A DNA stretch of 33,016 nucleotides from JBBRQP01 sp038226175 (GCA_038226175.1 JBBRQP010000028.1:1-33016), one strand, 5' to 3'. Positions 1 to 7,820 are shown, counted from the first letter of the stretch. Numbers and translations: made by a program. Notes: generated by a model not told the origin, from the letters alone.

Positions 1-18
1 CCATCGTGATCTTGGTAG

Positions 19-147
19 GTAATACCCGCCCATGCCCAGGGAACTTGGAACGTGAAACTGGTACAGCGAGTCCAAAAGACGATGACCTGTATCTGCGGAC
101 GTAAAGCTCAAAGTACGGATTCTCTTGATGTGGAAGCCCGCGCTTGA
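19..147 (+). other. Possible 3' remnant of a TnpB-like transposase gene
   Basis: Reading from base 19 to the stop at 145-147 gives a tail containing GTWN and ending in SLDVEARA. The style resembles the variable C-terminal tails of cyanobacterial IS200/IS605 TnpB proteins, which are followed by a GC-rich element end. No zinc-finger Cys motif or catalytic residue falls inside the window, and the frame closes just upstream at base 16, so if real it is frameshifted or decayed. The call rests on tail resemblance only and is weak; it could equally be non-coding DNA. Confidence 0.15.
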
Positions 148-174
148 TGCGTAGGCCTAGGCCTCGAGAGGATT

Positions 175-537
175 TTACTGTTTGGTCATACTGTCTATGC
201 TCAATGGGACTAACTCACCTCTAGTAGTCAGCCCTAGAAGAATTGATTCTTGGGGTAAGAGTAATTTTCCCGTTAGGACGCAACGGTATTCTTGTTGGGC
301 GATAGCCTGAAAACTAGCACAGATATCTGTGGCGTTATAACGCGAAATTTGTGGTGAAGAACGATGTTGGATATACTCCCAAAGAATATCGCGGATTAAG
401 GCTTGGTAGCCTTGACCTTGGGCGAGTTCTTTGAGTTTTTCTTTAAGTTCGCGCTCTAGACGGATGCTGGTTACCTCCATGTCAGTTGTCGGAGTTTTGT
501 CGGCAAGGTTACGCGAGCTAGCGGCGGTCAACAGCAT
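175..537 (-). CDS. Ribbon-helix-helix (CopG/MetJ-like) domain protein, conserved cyanobacterial hypothetical
   Basis: The 120-residue product has a ribbon-helix-helix-like stretch starting at residue 20: a short strand (EVTSIRLER), a helix rich in Lys/Glu (ELKEKLKELAQ), then a second helix (YQALIRDILWEYIQ). This is the usual layout of small dimeric DNA-binding proteins. The C-terminal half (about residues 70-115, with RCVLTGK and LGLTTRGELVPLS) resembles a cyanobacterial family of unknown role. The first ATG at 537 has an AGGA about eight bases upstream, whereas the internal Met20, where homologues would be expected to begin, has no Shine-Dalgarno-like sequence; either start is possible. There is no partner toxin gene beside it, so I would not call it an antitoxin. 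A DNA-binding role is inferred from the fold only. Confidence 0.7.
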   Translation of the reverse strand: MLLTAASSRNLADKTPTTDMEVTSIRLERELKEKLKELAQGQGYQALIRDILWEYIQHRSSPQISRYNATDICASFQAIAQQEYRCVLTGKLLLPQESILLGLTTRGELVPLSIDSMTKQ

Positions 538-555
538 AGGATATTCCTGAAAGCA

Positions 556-844
556 TTGGACAAGTGCGTATTATGTATTGTAGTATATCAGCAGTGTAAA
601 AAAACAGGTTCATCCGCCGTGACCACATCCCTACGATCTGTAACTCTGACTTGGCAGCCGCGCTCAACACGGTTGTTCGAGAGTTTTATGTATCCGCAGT
701 TTGTGTATTTAGATTGCCTTAATAAGCATGAGATTGACATAGCTAGGAAGGATGCGGGGGGTGTATATGACACCGATCAGTAATTCAAGATAGTCCTCAG
801 GATACTTGAACCCCCGCCTTTTCCAAAGGCGGGGGTTTTGTTTT
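556..844 (+). ncRNA. Candidate structured transcript (small RNA or leader) ending in a terminator
   Basis: The 342 bases between the ribbon-helix-helix gene and the HNH remnant hold no convincing gene but do hold ordered structure. A possible -35 (TTGGAC, 556-561) lies upstream of AT-rich -10-like sequence near 572-586, with poor spacing. Near the other end are a perfect 5-bp hairpin with a 5-base loop (GGTGT/ACACC, 760-774), an imperfect hairpin closed by TTCAAG/CTTGAA (784-810) and a strong terminator (811-844). This could be a small RNA, or an attenuator-like leader for the gene starting 36 bases after it. No known RNA family was recognised. Confidence 0.25.
811..844 (+). terminator. Strong Rho-independent terminator
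   Basis: An 11-bp perfect stem (CCCCCGCCTTT, 811-821, with its complement at 825-835) closes a 3-base loop and is followed by TTTTGTTTT. It reads on the plus strand and stands only 36 bases upstream of the HNH remnant, so it ends a transcript that begins between about 580 and 780, not a recognised gene. Confidence 0.85.
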
Positions 845-879
845 ATTGATCAATTTGCTGTTGCCAAGGAGTGGCTGTC

Positions 880-1224
880 ATGCAAGACTTAACGACGCGA
901 TCGGTGATGGTTTTTTCGCCCAATTATTTGCCCATGGGCCGGATTAATTTGCGCCGCGCCTTGGTCTTGCCAATAACAGGTAAAGCACACCTAGATTATG
1001 GGCAACAGCCTCAAGGCTGGGTACTGACTTCGGTGACCCGTCAGATTTATGTCCCGCAATATATTCGGCTCACCCTCACTCAGGTAGAACACTTATGGAA
1101 AATCCCCTCTGTCAATCGGCGCGGCGTCCACATTTGGAAAAAATTAGTCACGGCTTGCCAACGGTGTAATCAAGTTAAAGGCAACCGCACACTCGACGAA
1201 GCGCGGCTGACCTTGTCTCACTAA
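880..1224 (+). pseudogene. HNH endonuclease family protein with catalytic core deleted in frame
   Basis: The frame matches the common cyanobacterial HNH endonuclease at both ends. The N-terminal part has SPNYLPMGRINLRRALVLP, followed by the lead-in to the nuclease fold (IRLTLTQVEHLWKIPSVNRR). The C-terminal part has WKKLVTACQRCNQVKGNRT and ends LTLSH. In the family, roughly 25-28 residues sit between the RR and the final G-x-H-x-W segment; they hold the first Cys pair and the catalytic His of LTLDH. Here RR runs straight into GVHIW near base 1122, so both are absent. The GC-rich CGGCGCGGCG at the joint is what a short-repeat deletion would leave. Start ATG 880 has AAGGAG eight bases upstream. 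The reading frame is intact, so it may still be translated, but it should not be an active nuclease. Confidence 0.75.
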
Positions 1225-1309
1225 CCCATATCACCCTTAGATCCGGTGCTAGCTTTTGCCGATCAGTTCTGGGTTAACCCGACTCCTATCCTAAATTGAG
1301 GCTCCTGTC

Positions 1310-1672
1310 ATGCTCAAAATTGTTTATGCTGCCGAAACCATTACCGTTACGCGCTTGGCTAAACCCCTCGAAAAAGTGGTTGCCCAACGGGCTGTCTTAG
1401 CGGTGCGTCTCGGGCAAGCCTTGCATATCCAAAAAGGCGTGGCAACATTGCTCCTACCAGCAGGTTTAGTAGGCGTAGCAGCCCTCGGCAAAAAGCTACC
1501 AATATGTCTAGTCGATGAGGAAGCCGTCGAACTCACCCTCGGTGGGACTTGGCTCAGTGGTGAAGCCGAAGGCCAAGATGGTGTCTTCTTAGCCGTACTG
1601 CCCACCACCATAGAAAGCCTGATTGTGACGCTCTGGCAAACAGCTCGGCTCCTCGCTTCAGCTACGCTCTAA
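1310..1672 (+). CDS. Conserved hypothetical protein, 120 aa
   Basis: A small protein without an obvious signal peptide, membrane segment or catalytic motif. It is mostly short hydrophobic strands (IVYAAETITVTRL, VLAVRLGQALHI, TLLLPAGLVGVAAL, VELTLGGTWL) and ends in a helix (ESLIVTLWQTARLL). That composition suggests a small beta-rich soluble fold. Its general look resembles short cyanobacterial proteins of unknown function. ATG 1310 has GAGG about eight bases upstream. Its stop overlaps the convergent exonuclease gene by four bases. Function unknown. Confidence 0.65.
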   Translation: MLKIVYAAETITVTRLAKPLEKVVAQRAVLAVRLGQALHIQKGVATLLLPAGLVGVAALGKKLPICLVDEEAVELTLGGTWLSGEAEGQDGVFLAVLPTTIESLIVTLWQTARLLASATL

Positions 1673-2298
1673 TGGCTAAACACATCGTCATAACCCAGCA
1701 GATCAAGGGTGACTAGCGTATCGAGATGACGAAAACAGGCTTGGGCGAGGGCGAGCCTCTCTTCACGTACGAGCATAGCCTCAAGTTTGGTATGGGCTGG
1801 GATCAAATAACGTACATCATTACTGGCATAGCGTAGTTGGGTCTCAGTCAGCTGCGCAACTGCACCCCAGTCCGAACTCTGTGCTGATTTATCGAGTTCG
1901 TTACCCGTTAATTCGGCTACAACTTCTTTGAGACCATGGCGTGGGCTGTAAGTACGCACCAATTTACTGGCAATCTTGGTACAGAAAACAGCTTGGGTTT
2001 TAATGTCTAGGTGATAGCGCAACATCCCCACATCAAAGCGGGCATAGTGAAAAATTTTGAGAAGATTAGGATTTTCCATGATCTCACATAAGTAGGGTGC
2101 GCTCTTGTGACCACGCTCAAACCGGACTAAAGTCACTTGACCGGCACTATTGCATAATTGGACGAGACACAAACGATCCCGACGTGGAATTAAGCCCATG
2201 GTCTCCGTATCCACGGCTAAGACTACATCTTGAGCATAGGTCTGTGCCGCTGCAGCCGATAAGTCATGATCGTACACTTGAAAGTCAGCTAGCATCAT
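1669..2298 (-). CDS. 3'-5' exonuclease, RNase D/DEDD superfamily
   Basis: A stand-alone DEDD exonuclease domain of about 209 residues. All three motifs are visible: Exo I (VLAVDTETMGLI, with Asp and Glu), Exo II (LLKIFHYARFDVGML, with Asp) and Exo III (YASNDVRYLIP, Tyr-x3-Asp, making it DEDDy type). There is no HRDC domain, so it is shorter than E. coli RNase D (about 375 aa); short versions are usual in cyanobacteria. It probably trims structured RNA 3' ends. The open frame reaches upstream to 2469, but that part lies inside the end of fabH and is unlike the family; ATG 2298 or 2295, after GGTGGGTGG, gives the expected N-terminus. It follows fabH by 22 bases on the same strand and is probably its operon tail. 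Confidence 0.85.
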   Translation of the reverse strand: MMLADFQVYDHDLSAAAAQTYAQDVVLAVDTETMGLIPRRDRLCLVQLCNSAGQVTLVRFERGHKSAPYLCEIMENPNLLKIFHYARFDVGMLRYHLDIKTQAVFCTKIASKLVRTYSPRHGLKEVVAELTGNELDKSAQSSDWGAVAQLTETQLRYASNDVRYLIPAHTKLEAMLVREERLALAQACFRHLDTLVTLDLLGYDDVFSH

Positions 2299-2320
2299 CC
2301 ACCCACCCATGTATAAAAAT

Positions 2321-3325
2321 TCACTGGCGTCCCCACCGACACACCAATGCGCCCCAGGTAAACCCCGCCCCAAATCCCGAGAAAACCAGTGTGTCACCGG
2401 TTTTGACCAATCCCTGATCGAGCCATTCCCTAAGCGAGATTGGAATTGAAGCCGCTGAGGTATTGGCATACCGCGCCAAAGTCGATGGAAACCGCTCGGA
2501 GGGCAGATTTAACCGTTGGGCGACCGCGTCGAGAATGCGTTGATTGGCCTGATGCAAAAAATAATAAGCCACCTGATGCGGCGCAATACCAGCTATGTGG
2601 AGTGCTTTTTCGATCACTTCTGGTACACCGGTTACCACAAAACGATAGACTTCGCGTCCATTCATCGTGATCGGTTGATAGTGTTGGCTACTTACCGTAA
2701 TATCTTCCGTCAAGACCAGGGCTTGCGTTGCCGCTGTGATAGTCAACATCTGCGCCCCACGTCCATCTGAGCGCAACTCAAAACCAAGTAAGGCATTGGT
2801 TTGCGCCTGTTCTAAGACCATGGCACCCGCCCCATCGCCAAATAACACACAGGTATTACGGTCTTGCCAATCTGTACGTCGACTCAGGGCATCCGCTGCT
2901 ACCACCAAGGCTTTGTTATAGACACCTGTTTGTAAATATTGGGCAGCAGTCACCACAGCAAATATAAAGCCAGTACAGGCTGCTGTCAGATCAAAAGCTA
3001 CGGCTCTGGTCGCACCGAGGCGTAGGGCTAATTTGCTGGCACTACCAAACAAGTCATCAGGGGTACTCGTCGTCAAAATCACCAAATCCAACTGCTCAGC
3101 TGTCAATCCAGCTTGAGCAAGTGCCTGTTCACCAGCAGCCTGGGCGAGATCTAGGACACTTTGCTCTGCCGTCAAAATTCTGCGTTCACGAATCCCGGTG
3201 CGTGAATAAATCCAATCATCAGAGGTATCTACAAACTGAGCTAACTGGTCATTGGTCAAACAAAGTTCGGGTACCGCCATCCCTGCGCCCGTAAATTCGA
3301 CTCCTCGCAGACTGGGCTGGGTCAT
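2321..3325 (-). CDS. fabH: 3-oxoacyl-[acyl-carrier-protein] synthase III
   Basis: FabH condenses acetyl-CoA with malonyl-ACP to start type II fatty acid synthesis in the cytoplasm. The 334-residue length is typical. The catalytic triad is in place: Cys117 in LTAACTGFIF, His258 in FLHQANQRI and Asn288 in YANTSAAS. The N-terminal SDDWIYSRTGIRERR and the C-terminal GFGAGFTWG segments are characteristic of KAS III. The start ATG overlaps the plsX stop as ATGA, the classic plsX-fabH coupling, so the two are translated together. No odd features. Confidence 0.97.
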   Translation of the reverse strand: MTQPSLRGVEFTGAGMAVPELCLTNDQLAQFVDTSDDWIYSRTGIRERRILTAEQSVLDLAQAAGEQALAQAGLTAEQLDLVILTTSTPDDLFGSASKLALRLGATRAVAFDLTAACTGFIFAVVTAAQYLQTGVYNKALVVAADALSRRTDWQDRNTCVLFGDGAGAMVLEQAQTNALLGFELRSDGRGAQMLTITAATQALVLTEDITVSSQHYQPITMNGREVYRFVVTGVPEVIEKALHIAGIAPHQVAYYFLHQANQRILDAVAQRLNLPSERFPSTLARYANTSAASIPISLREWLDQGLVKTGDTLVFSGFGAGFTWGALVCRWGRQ

Positions 3326-4320
3326 GAGGACGTAAGTTTCTCCTGAATGCGATCGAGGACACGGTTATCAACGGCTTCTTTGGCTAGACGCAGGGCATTG
3401 GCAACCCCAACTGCCCGTGAACTGCCATGCGTGATGATACAAACGCCATTAACCCCCAATAATAGCCCACCGCCATATTCGGCATAGTCCATACGCTGCT
3501 TGACTCTCAGCAGATTATCCTTGAGCAGCATCGCGCCCAGAGTACCCGTCAGTCCCTGCAACAATTCTTCTTTGAGAATCTGCATGGCAACTAAGCCCAC
3601 CCCTTCAGCAAACTTGAGCAATACATTGCCCATAAAGCCATCAGTCACGACCACATCAAACCGTCCCTGCAAGACATCGCGCCCTTCACAATTACCCGCG
3701 AAGGGAATAGCCGGATTCGCCATAAGTAAATGATAGGCTTCGAGAGCTTGTTCATTACCTTTACCGGCTTCTTCACCAATATTGAGTAGTCCGATGCGCG
3801 GATTAGCAACGCCCAAAACATGACGAGAATAGAGAAATCCCATTAATGCAAACTGTTCGAGCATCTTAGGACGAGCATCCACATTGGCTCCGGCATCTAA
3901 GAGCAGTACGGGTTTGCGCGGCACCACTGTCGGCAGTAAAGCTCCCACTGCCGGACGCAAAATCCCTGAGGGGGTACGCCATTTGAGGAGCGCTGAAGCC
4001 ATCGCCGCGCCCGTATTACCCGCTGTGACCGCAGCACGAGCATTGCCCTGTTTGACCTGATCCATGATCAGGTTAATAGAAGCACGCCGTTTTTTGCGGA
4101 TCGCCTCGACGGGTTCTTCACCCATCTCGATGATCTGGTCTGTATCTACTAACTCAATACCTCGAACTGGCGCATTGTATTGCTTGAGTAGCGGCTCAAT
4201 CACTTCTTGTTGCCCAACTAGTACTAACTCCACCCCGTAACGCTGTTGAGCCTGGAGTGCACCAAGAATGATTTCTTCTGGTGCATAATCACCGCCCATG
4301 GCGTCTACGGCAATCCGCAT
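3322..4320 (-). CDS. plsX: Phosphate acyltransferase PlsX
   Basis: PlsX converts acyl-ACP to acyl-phosphate, the donor for PlsY in phospholipid synthesis. It is a peripheral membrane enzyme. The 332-residue product starts with the signature MRIAVDAMGGDYAP and carries TAGNTGAAMA, LLDAGANVD, LLNIGEEAGKG, VVVTDGFMGNV and YGGGLLLGVNG, all typical. It lies 47 bases downstream of jag on the same strand and overlaps fabH by four bases, so lipid initiation appears to be read through from the yidC-jag group. The Shine-Dalgarno sequence is weak. Confidence 0.97.
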   Translation of the reverse strand: MRIAVDAMGGDYAPEEIILGALQAQQRYGVELVLVGQQEVIEPLLKQYNAPVRGIELVDTDQIIEMGEEPVEAIRKKRRASINLIMDQVKQGNARAAVTAGNTGAAMASALLKWRTPSGILRPAVGALLPTVVPRKPVLLLDAGANVDARPKMLEQFALMGFLYSRHVLGVANPRIGLLNIGEEAGKGNEQALEAYHLLMANPAIPFAGNCEGRDVLQGRFDVVVTDGFMGNVLLKFAEGVGLVAMQILKEELLQGLTGTLGAMLLKDNLLRVKQRMDYAEYGGGLLLGVNGVCIITHGSSRAVGVANALRLAKEAVDNRVLDRIQEKLTSS

Positions 4321-4367
4321 ATGTTTCTACCGTTCGAGGGTTGCTGTAATGACCATCATGCGCCTCG

Positions 4368-4868
4368 TTATGACATTTCCGGCAGAGCTTCAGCTTGGGG
4401 AGAGAGCACCAAAAAACGTTCTGGTTCTTTACCGCGACTAAAGGTAAATAATTCCGTTTCACTACTCAAAATCTGATGTAGCTGACGGCGTTCTGCCGCG
4501 CGCAACGCCCCAAACACGTACTCCTGCCCGGTAGTGCGCACGGCTGCTACGGCAGTTTCTGCCATGGTTAAGAGTTCACGATGACGCTGGGCACGAAATC
4601 CTAGCAATTCAACGGTATAGGCATATTCTTGGCCTTCAGGACGGTCTAAGTTGAAATGGGTATTCACCAAAAATTGCAGTGAATCAAGGGTTGTGCCTTC
4701 TTTGCCCAGTAACGCTTCCCCAATTTCTGGGCTAAAGGGTTGGGCATCAATTTCGAGCCACTGATGGTTATCTGCCAAATCTTGGGCTAAAACGCGGGTT
4801 TCGAGACCCATAAGTGATAAGAGTTTTTCAAGCCATGCTGAGGCTGTTAAGGTAGCAGATTGGGTCAT
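4368..4868 (-). CDS. jag: Jag/KhpB family RNA-binding protein (KH and R3H domains)
   Basis: A 166-residue single-stranded nucleic-acid-binding protein. The type II KH domain is in the middle, with the G-x-x-G loop GKEG in LLGKEGTTLDSLQFLVN (about residues 54-70). The R3H domain follows in the C-terminal third, with ERRQLHQIL supplying the Arg and His. Family members bind many RNAs and are nearly always encoded beside yidC (spoIIIJ). Here the ATG overlaps nothing upstream; instead the yidC stop overlaps the jag start by four bases (ATGA), so they are coupled. There is no long N-terminal Jag-N domain, which fits the short cyanobacterial form. Confidence 0.9.
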   Translation of the reverse strand: MTQSATLTASAWLEKLLSLMGLETRVLAQDLADNHQWLEIDAQPFSPEIGEALLGKEGTTLDSLQFLVNTHFNLDRPEGQEYAYTVELLGFRAQRHRELLTMAETAVAAVRTTGQEYVFGALRAAERRQLHQILSSETELFTFSRGKEPERFLVLSPQAEALPEMS

Positions 4869-5983
4869 TTTTTCTTTTTCCGACGGGTGTTTTTTTCAAA
4901 AGGTAGGCTGGGCTTGGGCTGGAGCGCTTGTTCAGCCTCGTCTTTGAGGCGTTGGATACTCTCCGGTAACGCTTCACGATAAAGCACGAAGGTTTGGGTT
5001 AACTGAAACAGATTAGAGATGATCATATAGATAAAAACGCCCGCCGGTAAAGGGAAAAAGAAAAAACTCGTCATCACAATCAATGGCGTAAATTTACTAA
5101 TCTGTTTTTGCTGGTCAGACATGCTGGGATTATTACGGGATGAAAGCTCCGTAGAGAGCCACAGTGTTACTCCAAAAATGACCATCATCAGACCAATATC
5201 CCAATGGATGCTCCCATCCGGCCCGGTCAAACCCGAGCGGCCTAAGCCTTGGATAAAGAGAAATCCTTTATCTGAGGCGATACCGGGGATATAGGCATCA
5301 ACAACAGCATTGCCTTCTTTAAGAGCAGTCACCGTATTGCCGACGACTTTGACGTTTTCACCGCCACTTAATACTTTCCAATACACATCACGACCACCGG
5401 GTTTTTCGGTAAATGGTTGCTCTTTACCGCCTTCGAGCTTGAGTAATTGATAGCTAAAACTCTTACCCATAGGCAGCTTGACTTCATTAGGACGGATAAA
5501 AACCGGGACATGGGTCTTACCATCCAAATAAATATTGTGAGAAGAACTTTGGTCTTTGTACTGTACCTGTTCAGTGGCGGCTACAACTTGTACTTTCATT
5601 TGGTACTGCTGGTCAGCAAAAGGCGTACCCCGTAAGGTGGCAAACAACGCGATAAAGATTGGCATCTGCGCCAAGATCGGCAGACATCCCCCTAAAGGAT
5701 TAACCCCAAGTTCTTTGTAGAGAGCCATTTGCTCCTGCTGTAGCTGCTGGGGGTCATCGCCATGTTGAGATTTGAGGGCTTCGGTACGTTTGGCCAGGAT
5801 CGGTTGTACCACTTGCATTTTGCGCATACTACGAATACTGGCAGCACCAAGGGGCCACAAGGCTCCCTTTACCACGCAGGTCAGCAATACAATCGCCAAA
5901 CCATAACTTCCAAAAAAGCGGAAGAAAAAGTCTAAAATCGGCAGCATGATGCTGTTGGTCAAAAAACCGATACCAAAATCCAT
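4865..5983 (-). CDS. yidC: Membrane protein insertase YidC/Oxa1/Alb3
   Basis: YidC inserts and folds proteins in the cytoplasmic and thylakoid membranes, alone or with SecYEG. The 372-residue product opens with a hydrophobic helix (about 10-45), then the positively charged cytosolic stretch (SIRSMRKMQVVQPILAKR) and the conserved ELGVNPLGGCLPILAQMPIF. Between residues about 135 and 255 is a long non-cytoplasmic insertion with an Ig-like (Big_2-like) pattern near TALKEGNAVVDAYIPG, typical of cyanobacterial YidC. Further membrane helices follow (about 262-280 and 300-345), and the tail is very basic (RRKKKK), suited to ribosome contact. It sits between the PH-domain gene and jag on the same strand. 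Confidence 0.95.
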   Translation of the reverse strand: MDFGIGFLTNSIMLPILDFFFRFFGSYGLAIVLLTCVVKGALWPLGAASIRSMRKMQVVQPILAKRTEALKSQHGDDPQQLQQEQMALYKELGVNPLGGCLPILAQMPIFIALFATLRGTPFADQQYQMKVQVVAATEQVQYKDQSSSHNIYLDGKTHVPVFIRPNEVKLPMGKSFSYQLLKLEGGKEQPFTEKPGGRDVYWKVLSGGENVKVVGNTVTALKEGNAVVDAYIPGIASDKGFLFIQGLGRSGLTGPDGSIHWDIGLMMVIFGVTLWLSTELSSRNNPSMSDQQKQISKFTPLIVMTSFFFFPLPAGVFIYMIISNLFQLTQTFVLYREALPESIQRLKDEAEQALQPKPSLPFEKNTRRKKKK

Positions 5984-6014
5984 CGTGACCTAGCGCAGGG
6001 CTTCTCTAGACATC

Positions 6015-6422
6015 TTAACGTTTCGTCGCAGACTTGGGTTTTTTATCTACATACGTGTCAATTTTTTCTTGGACAAAGTCCGCAATCTCCCGAAACTTGG
6101 GAACAGCTTTAAGCTCAAGTTTAGCGCCATCTTGCAGGGTGATAAGCAGAGTTCCGTAGCCAAAAATTGCGCCAATCAGAGCTGTGGCAATCGGCTGAAT
6201 GGATCGTACTTCGCGATAGACCACATCCGTGCGATTGCGCCCCTGCCAGCCGCCTTCGACTGTGATCCGACGATTGGTAAAGCGATAGCGGGTAAACGCA
6301 TAATTAATCACTGCTCCGACCCAAAATACGACCCAAATCACCGTTCCCAATAAGATGGTATTAACAATGAGATCCCCCACATGGGGACGTCCCTCATAAA
6401 TCACGTCCTCTTGAATGGCCAC
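6015..6422 (-). CDS. Membrane-anchored bacterial PH domain protein
   Basis: The 135-residue protein starts EDVIYEGRPH, has a hydrophobic membrane segment at about residues 18-42 (LIVNTILLGTVIWVVFWVGAVI), and then a bacterial pleckstrin-homology fold (RYRFTNRRITVEGGW ... VVYREVRSIQPI ... ITLQDGAKLELKAV). Cyanobacteria commonly place this gene between rnpA and yidC. It overlaps the end of rnpA by 29 bases. The location suggests a role linked to membrane protein insertion, but no function is established from the sequence. Confidence 0.85.
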   Translation of the reverse strand: MAIQEDVIYEGRPHVGDLIVNTILLGTVIWVVFWVGAVINYAFTRYRFTNRRITVEGGWQGRNRTDVVYREVRSIQPIATALIGAIFGYGTLLITLQDGAKLELKAVPKFREIADFVQEKIDTYVDKKPKSATKR

Positions 6423-6756
6423 TGGCTACCTCTGCCCTTTGCAATAGCGTCTCTAACTCTGTATTAACTTGCTGAAAGGTCATCCCTGCCACACTGGGCT
6501 GGACGACTATCACCAGATTAAACCCCGCTGACCATTCCGACCATCGCAAACGTAAAACTTCTCTAATTAGACGGCGGATGCGGTTACGGGTGACCGCGTT
6601 ACCGACTTTTTTGCTGGTCACAATACCCACCCGTAGCGGCTCACCCAAACGGGTCTGACGATATACCGTAAAGTAAGGACTGCTAAAGCGTTTACCTTGA
6701 CGATAAGCAGCCTGAAACTGGTTATTTTTGCGAATGCGATGGTGTTTGGGCAACAT
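6394..6756 (-). CDS. rnpA: Ribonuclease P protein component
   Basis: The protein subunit assists the RNase P RNA in 5' maturation of tRNAs. The 120-residue product is of usual length and basic, and carries the RNR signature VGNAVTRNRIRRLIRE (about residues 51-66) after the N-terminal LPKHHRIRKNNQFQAAYRQG, which forms part of the substrate groove. The usual upstream neighbour, rpmH (ribosomal protein L34), is absent: only 10 bases separate rnpA from rsfS. The 3' end overlaps the PH-domain gene by 29 bases, indicating translational coupling. Confidence 0.95.
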   Translation of the reverse strand: MLPKHHRIRKNNQFQAAYRQGKRFSSPYFTVYRQTRLGEPLRVGIVTSKKVGNAVTRNRIRRLIREVLRLRWSEWSAGFNLVIVVQPSVAGMTFQQVNTELETLLQRAEVASGHSRGRDL

Positions 6757-6766
6757 CAGCTAGGCT

Positions 6767-7219
6767 CTACACCTCAAACTCATCTTCTTCTTCATCCCAG
6801 TCATCTTCTGCCAATAGCTCACTAGAGCGACGAGCGACAGGTAACGCCGTCGTCTCTTCCCAATCTCCGACTTCGCCTGTGATCCAGGCGTGGCGCGGCG
6901 CTTGAATCCAGAAATTTTCGAGTTGATAAAAATTGCGCTCATGGGGCAAAAAGATATGCACAATGACAATGCCATAATCTTGTACTACCCAGCTACCTTC
7001 ACCGGAGCCTTCACCATGGCGCAAGGGTATATCTTCGATAAAAGCCGTCTCACTGATACTCGCAGCAATAGCGCGGGCTTGGGGGCGTGACTGGGCAGTA
7101 ATCAACACAAAATAATCGGCGATTACTGAGACCTTACCCACTTCGATGCGAATAATTTCACTGCCTTTTTTTTCTTCGGCAGCTTGAGCAATAACGGTCG
7201 TAAACTTTTCTACATCCAA
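6767..7219 (-). CDS. rsfS: Ribosome silencing factor RsfS
   Basis: RsfS binds ribosomal protein L14 on the large subunit and blocks subunit joining when nutrients are short. Family features are KGSEIIRIEV, VSVIADYFVLITAQSRPQARAIA and the C-terminal GSWVVQDYGIVIVHIFLPHERNFYQLENFW. At 150 residues it is longer than the roughly 110-residue core; the extra tail after residue 115 is very acidic (AEDDWDEEEDEFEV). The gene lies 31 bases downstream of yqeK and 10 bases upstream of rnpA. The yqeK-rsfS pairing is common in many bacteria. Confidence 0.93.
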   Translation of the reverse strand: MDVEKFTTVIAQAAEEKKGSEIIRIEVGKVSVIADYFVLITAQSRPQARAIAASISETAFIEDIPLRHGEGSGEGSWVVQDYGIVIVHIFLPHERNFYQLENFWIQAPRHAWITGEVGDWEETTALPVARRSSELLAEDDWDEEEDEFEV

Positions 7220-7250
7220 GGGCTAACAAACTCCTGTCATGAAAGGGAAA

Positions 7251-7820
7251 TCAACTGATTAGAGAAATCAACCAGTTGCGGGTCGCTATGGTGCGTGGAT
7301 GAATCGGGCGTTCCTGAGCCAGTAATTCTTCTATTGTGGCATTACAGCCGAGTAGAACTGTTTTTTTTAGGTCGGTAAAGGCAATGGCACGCATGGCAAC
7401 GAGTTCTTCACCTGTGCGCATCGGCTCAATCCAATCTGCTACGTAGAGGGCACAACTCAGATTATCCATACCCGGTTCACCTAAGGTGTGGTTGGCGATA
7501 GCCTGCAAAACATCGTCCTCTTGTTCATCAAAAAGTTCTTGGGCTACAGCTGCACTGACAGGCGCATGCAAAAGATGCGGATTAGCCCGCGTAATTGGAT
7601 CGAGAGGAATGTGATACCGTATTGCCTCAGACAGCAATTTTTGAGCGCCGTAGTATTTAGCCAGATCATGCAAAAGCCCAGCCCGAGCAGCTTTAGCCAT
7701 ATCCAAATGATGGTGATAGGCCAACTGAGCTGCCGTTTTTTCGACCCCCAAGATGTGTTGCAGACGATGACGGGGCACGGCAGTTTTGAGCCAGTCGAGG
7801 ACTTGTTCGCGATCAAACAA
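7251..7820 (-). CDS. yqeK: YqeK-type HD hydrolase (symmetrical Ap4A hydrolase)
   Basis: HD-domain phosphohydrolase; family members split diadenosine tetraphosphate symmetrically into two ADP. The metal-binding residues are visible: His22 (LQHILGVE), His51-Asp52 (AGLLHDLAK), His in LLHAPVSAA, His in IANHTLGEPGM, and Asp in ALYVADWIEPMR. The 189-residue length is normal. The only start fitting the family is a TTG at 7820, because an in-frame stop lies just upstream and no Met or Val codon suits nearby. The gene is the first of the minus-strand cluster and diverges from murC. The stretch between them (7821-7981) is AT-rich. Confidence 0.9.
   Translation of the reverse strand: MFDREQVLDWLKTAVPRHRLQHILGVEKTAAQLAYHHHLDMAKAARAGLLHDLAKYYGAQKLLSEAIRYHIPLDPITRANPHLLHAPVSAAVAQELFDEQEDDVLQAIANHTLGEPGMDNLSCALYVADWIEPMRTGEELVAMRAIAFTDLKKTVLLGCNATIEELLAQERPIHPRTIATRNWLISLIS

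Noticed and set aside
153..164. Palindrome AGGCCTAGGCCT near the left edge
   Set aside because: It is short and no element, operator or origin feature accompanies it.
556..783. Plus-strand open frame of 75 codons before the terminator
   Set aside because: It begins with a non-ATG start, has no ribosome site, lacks any recognisable motif and overlaps RNA-like hairpins; a non-coding transcript is a better reading.
2299..2469. N-terminal extension of the exonuclease frame
   Set aside because: It lies mostly inside the end of fabH in another frame and does not resemble the exonuclease family.
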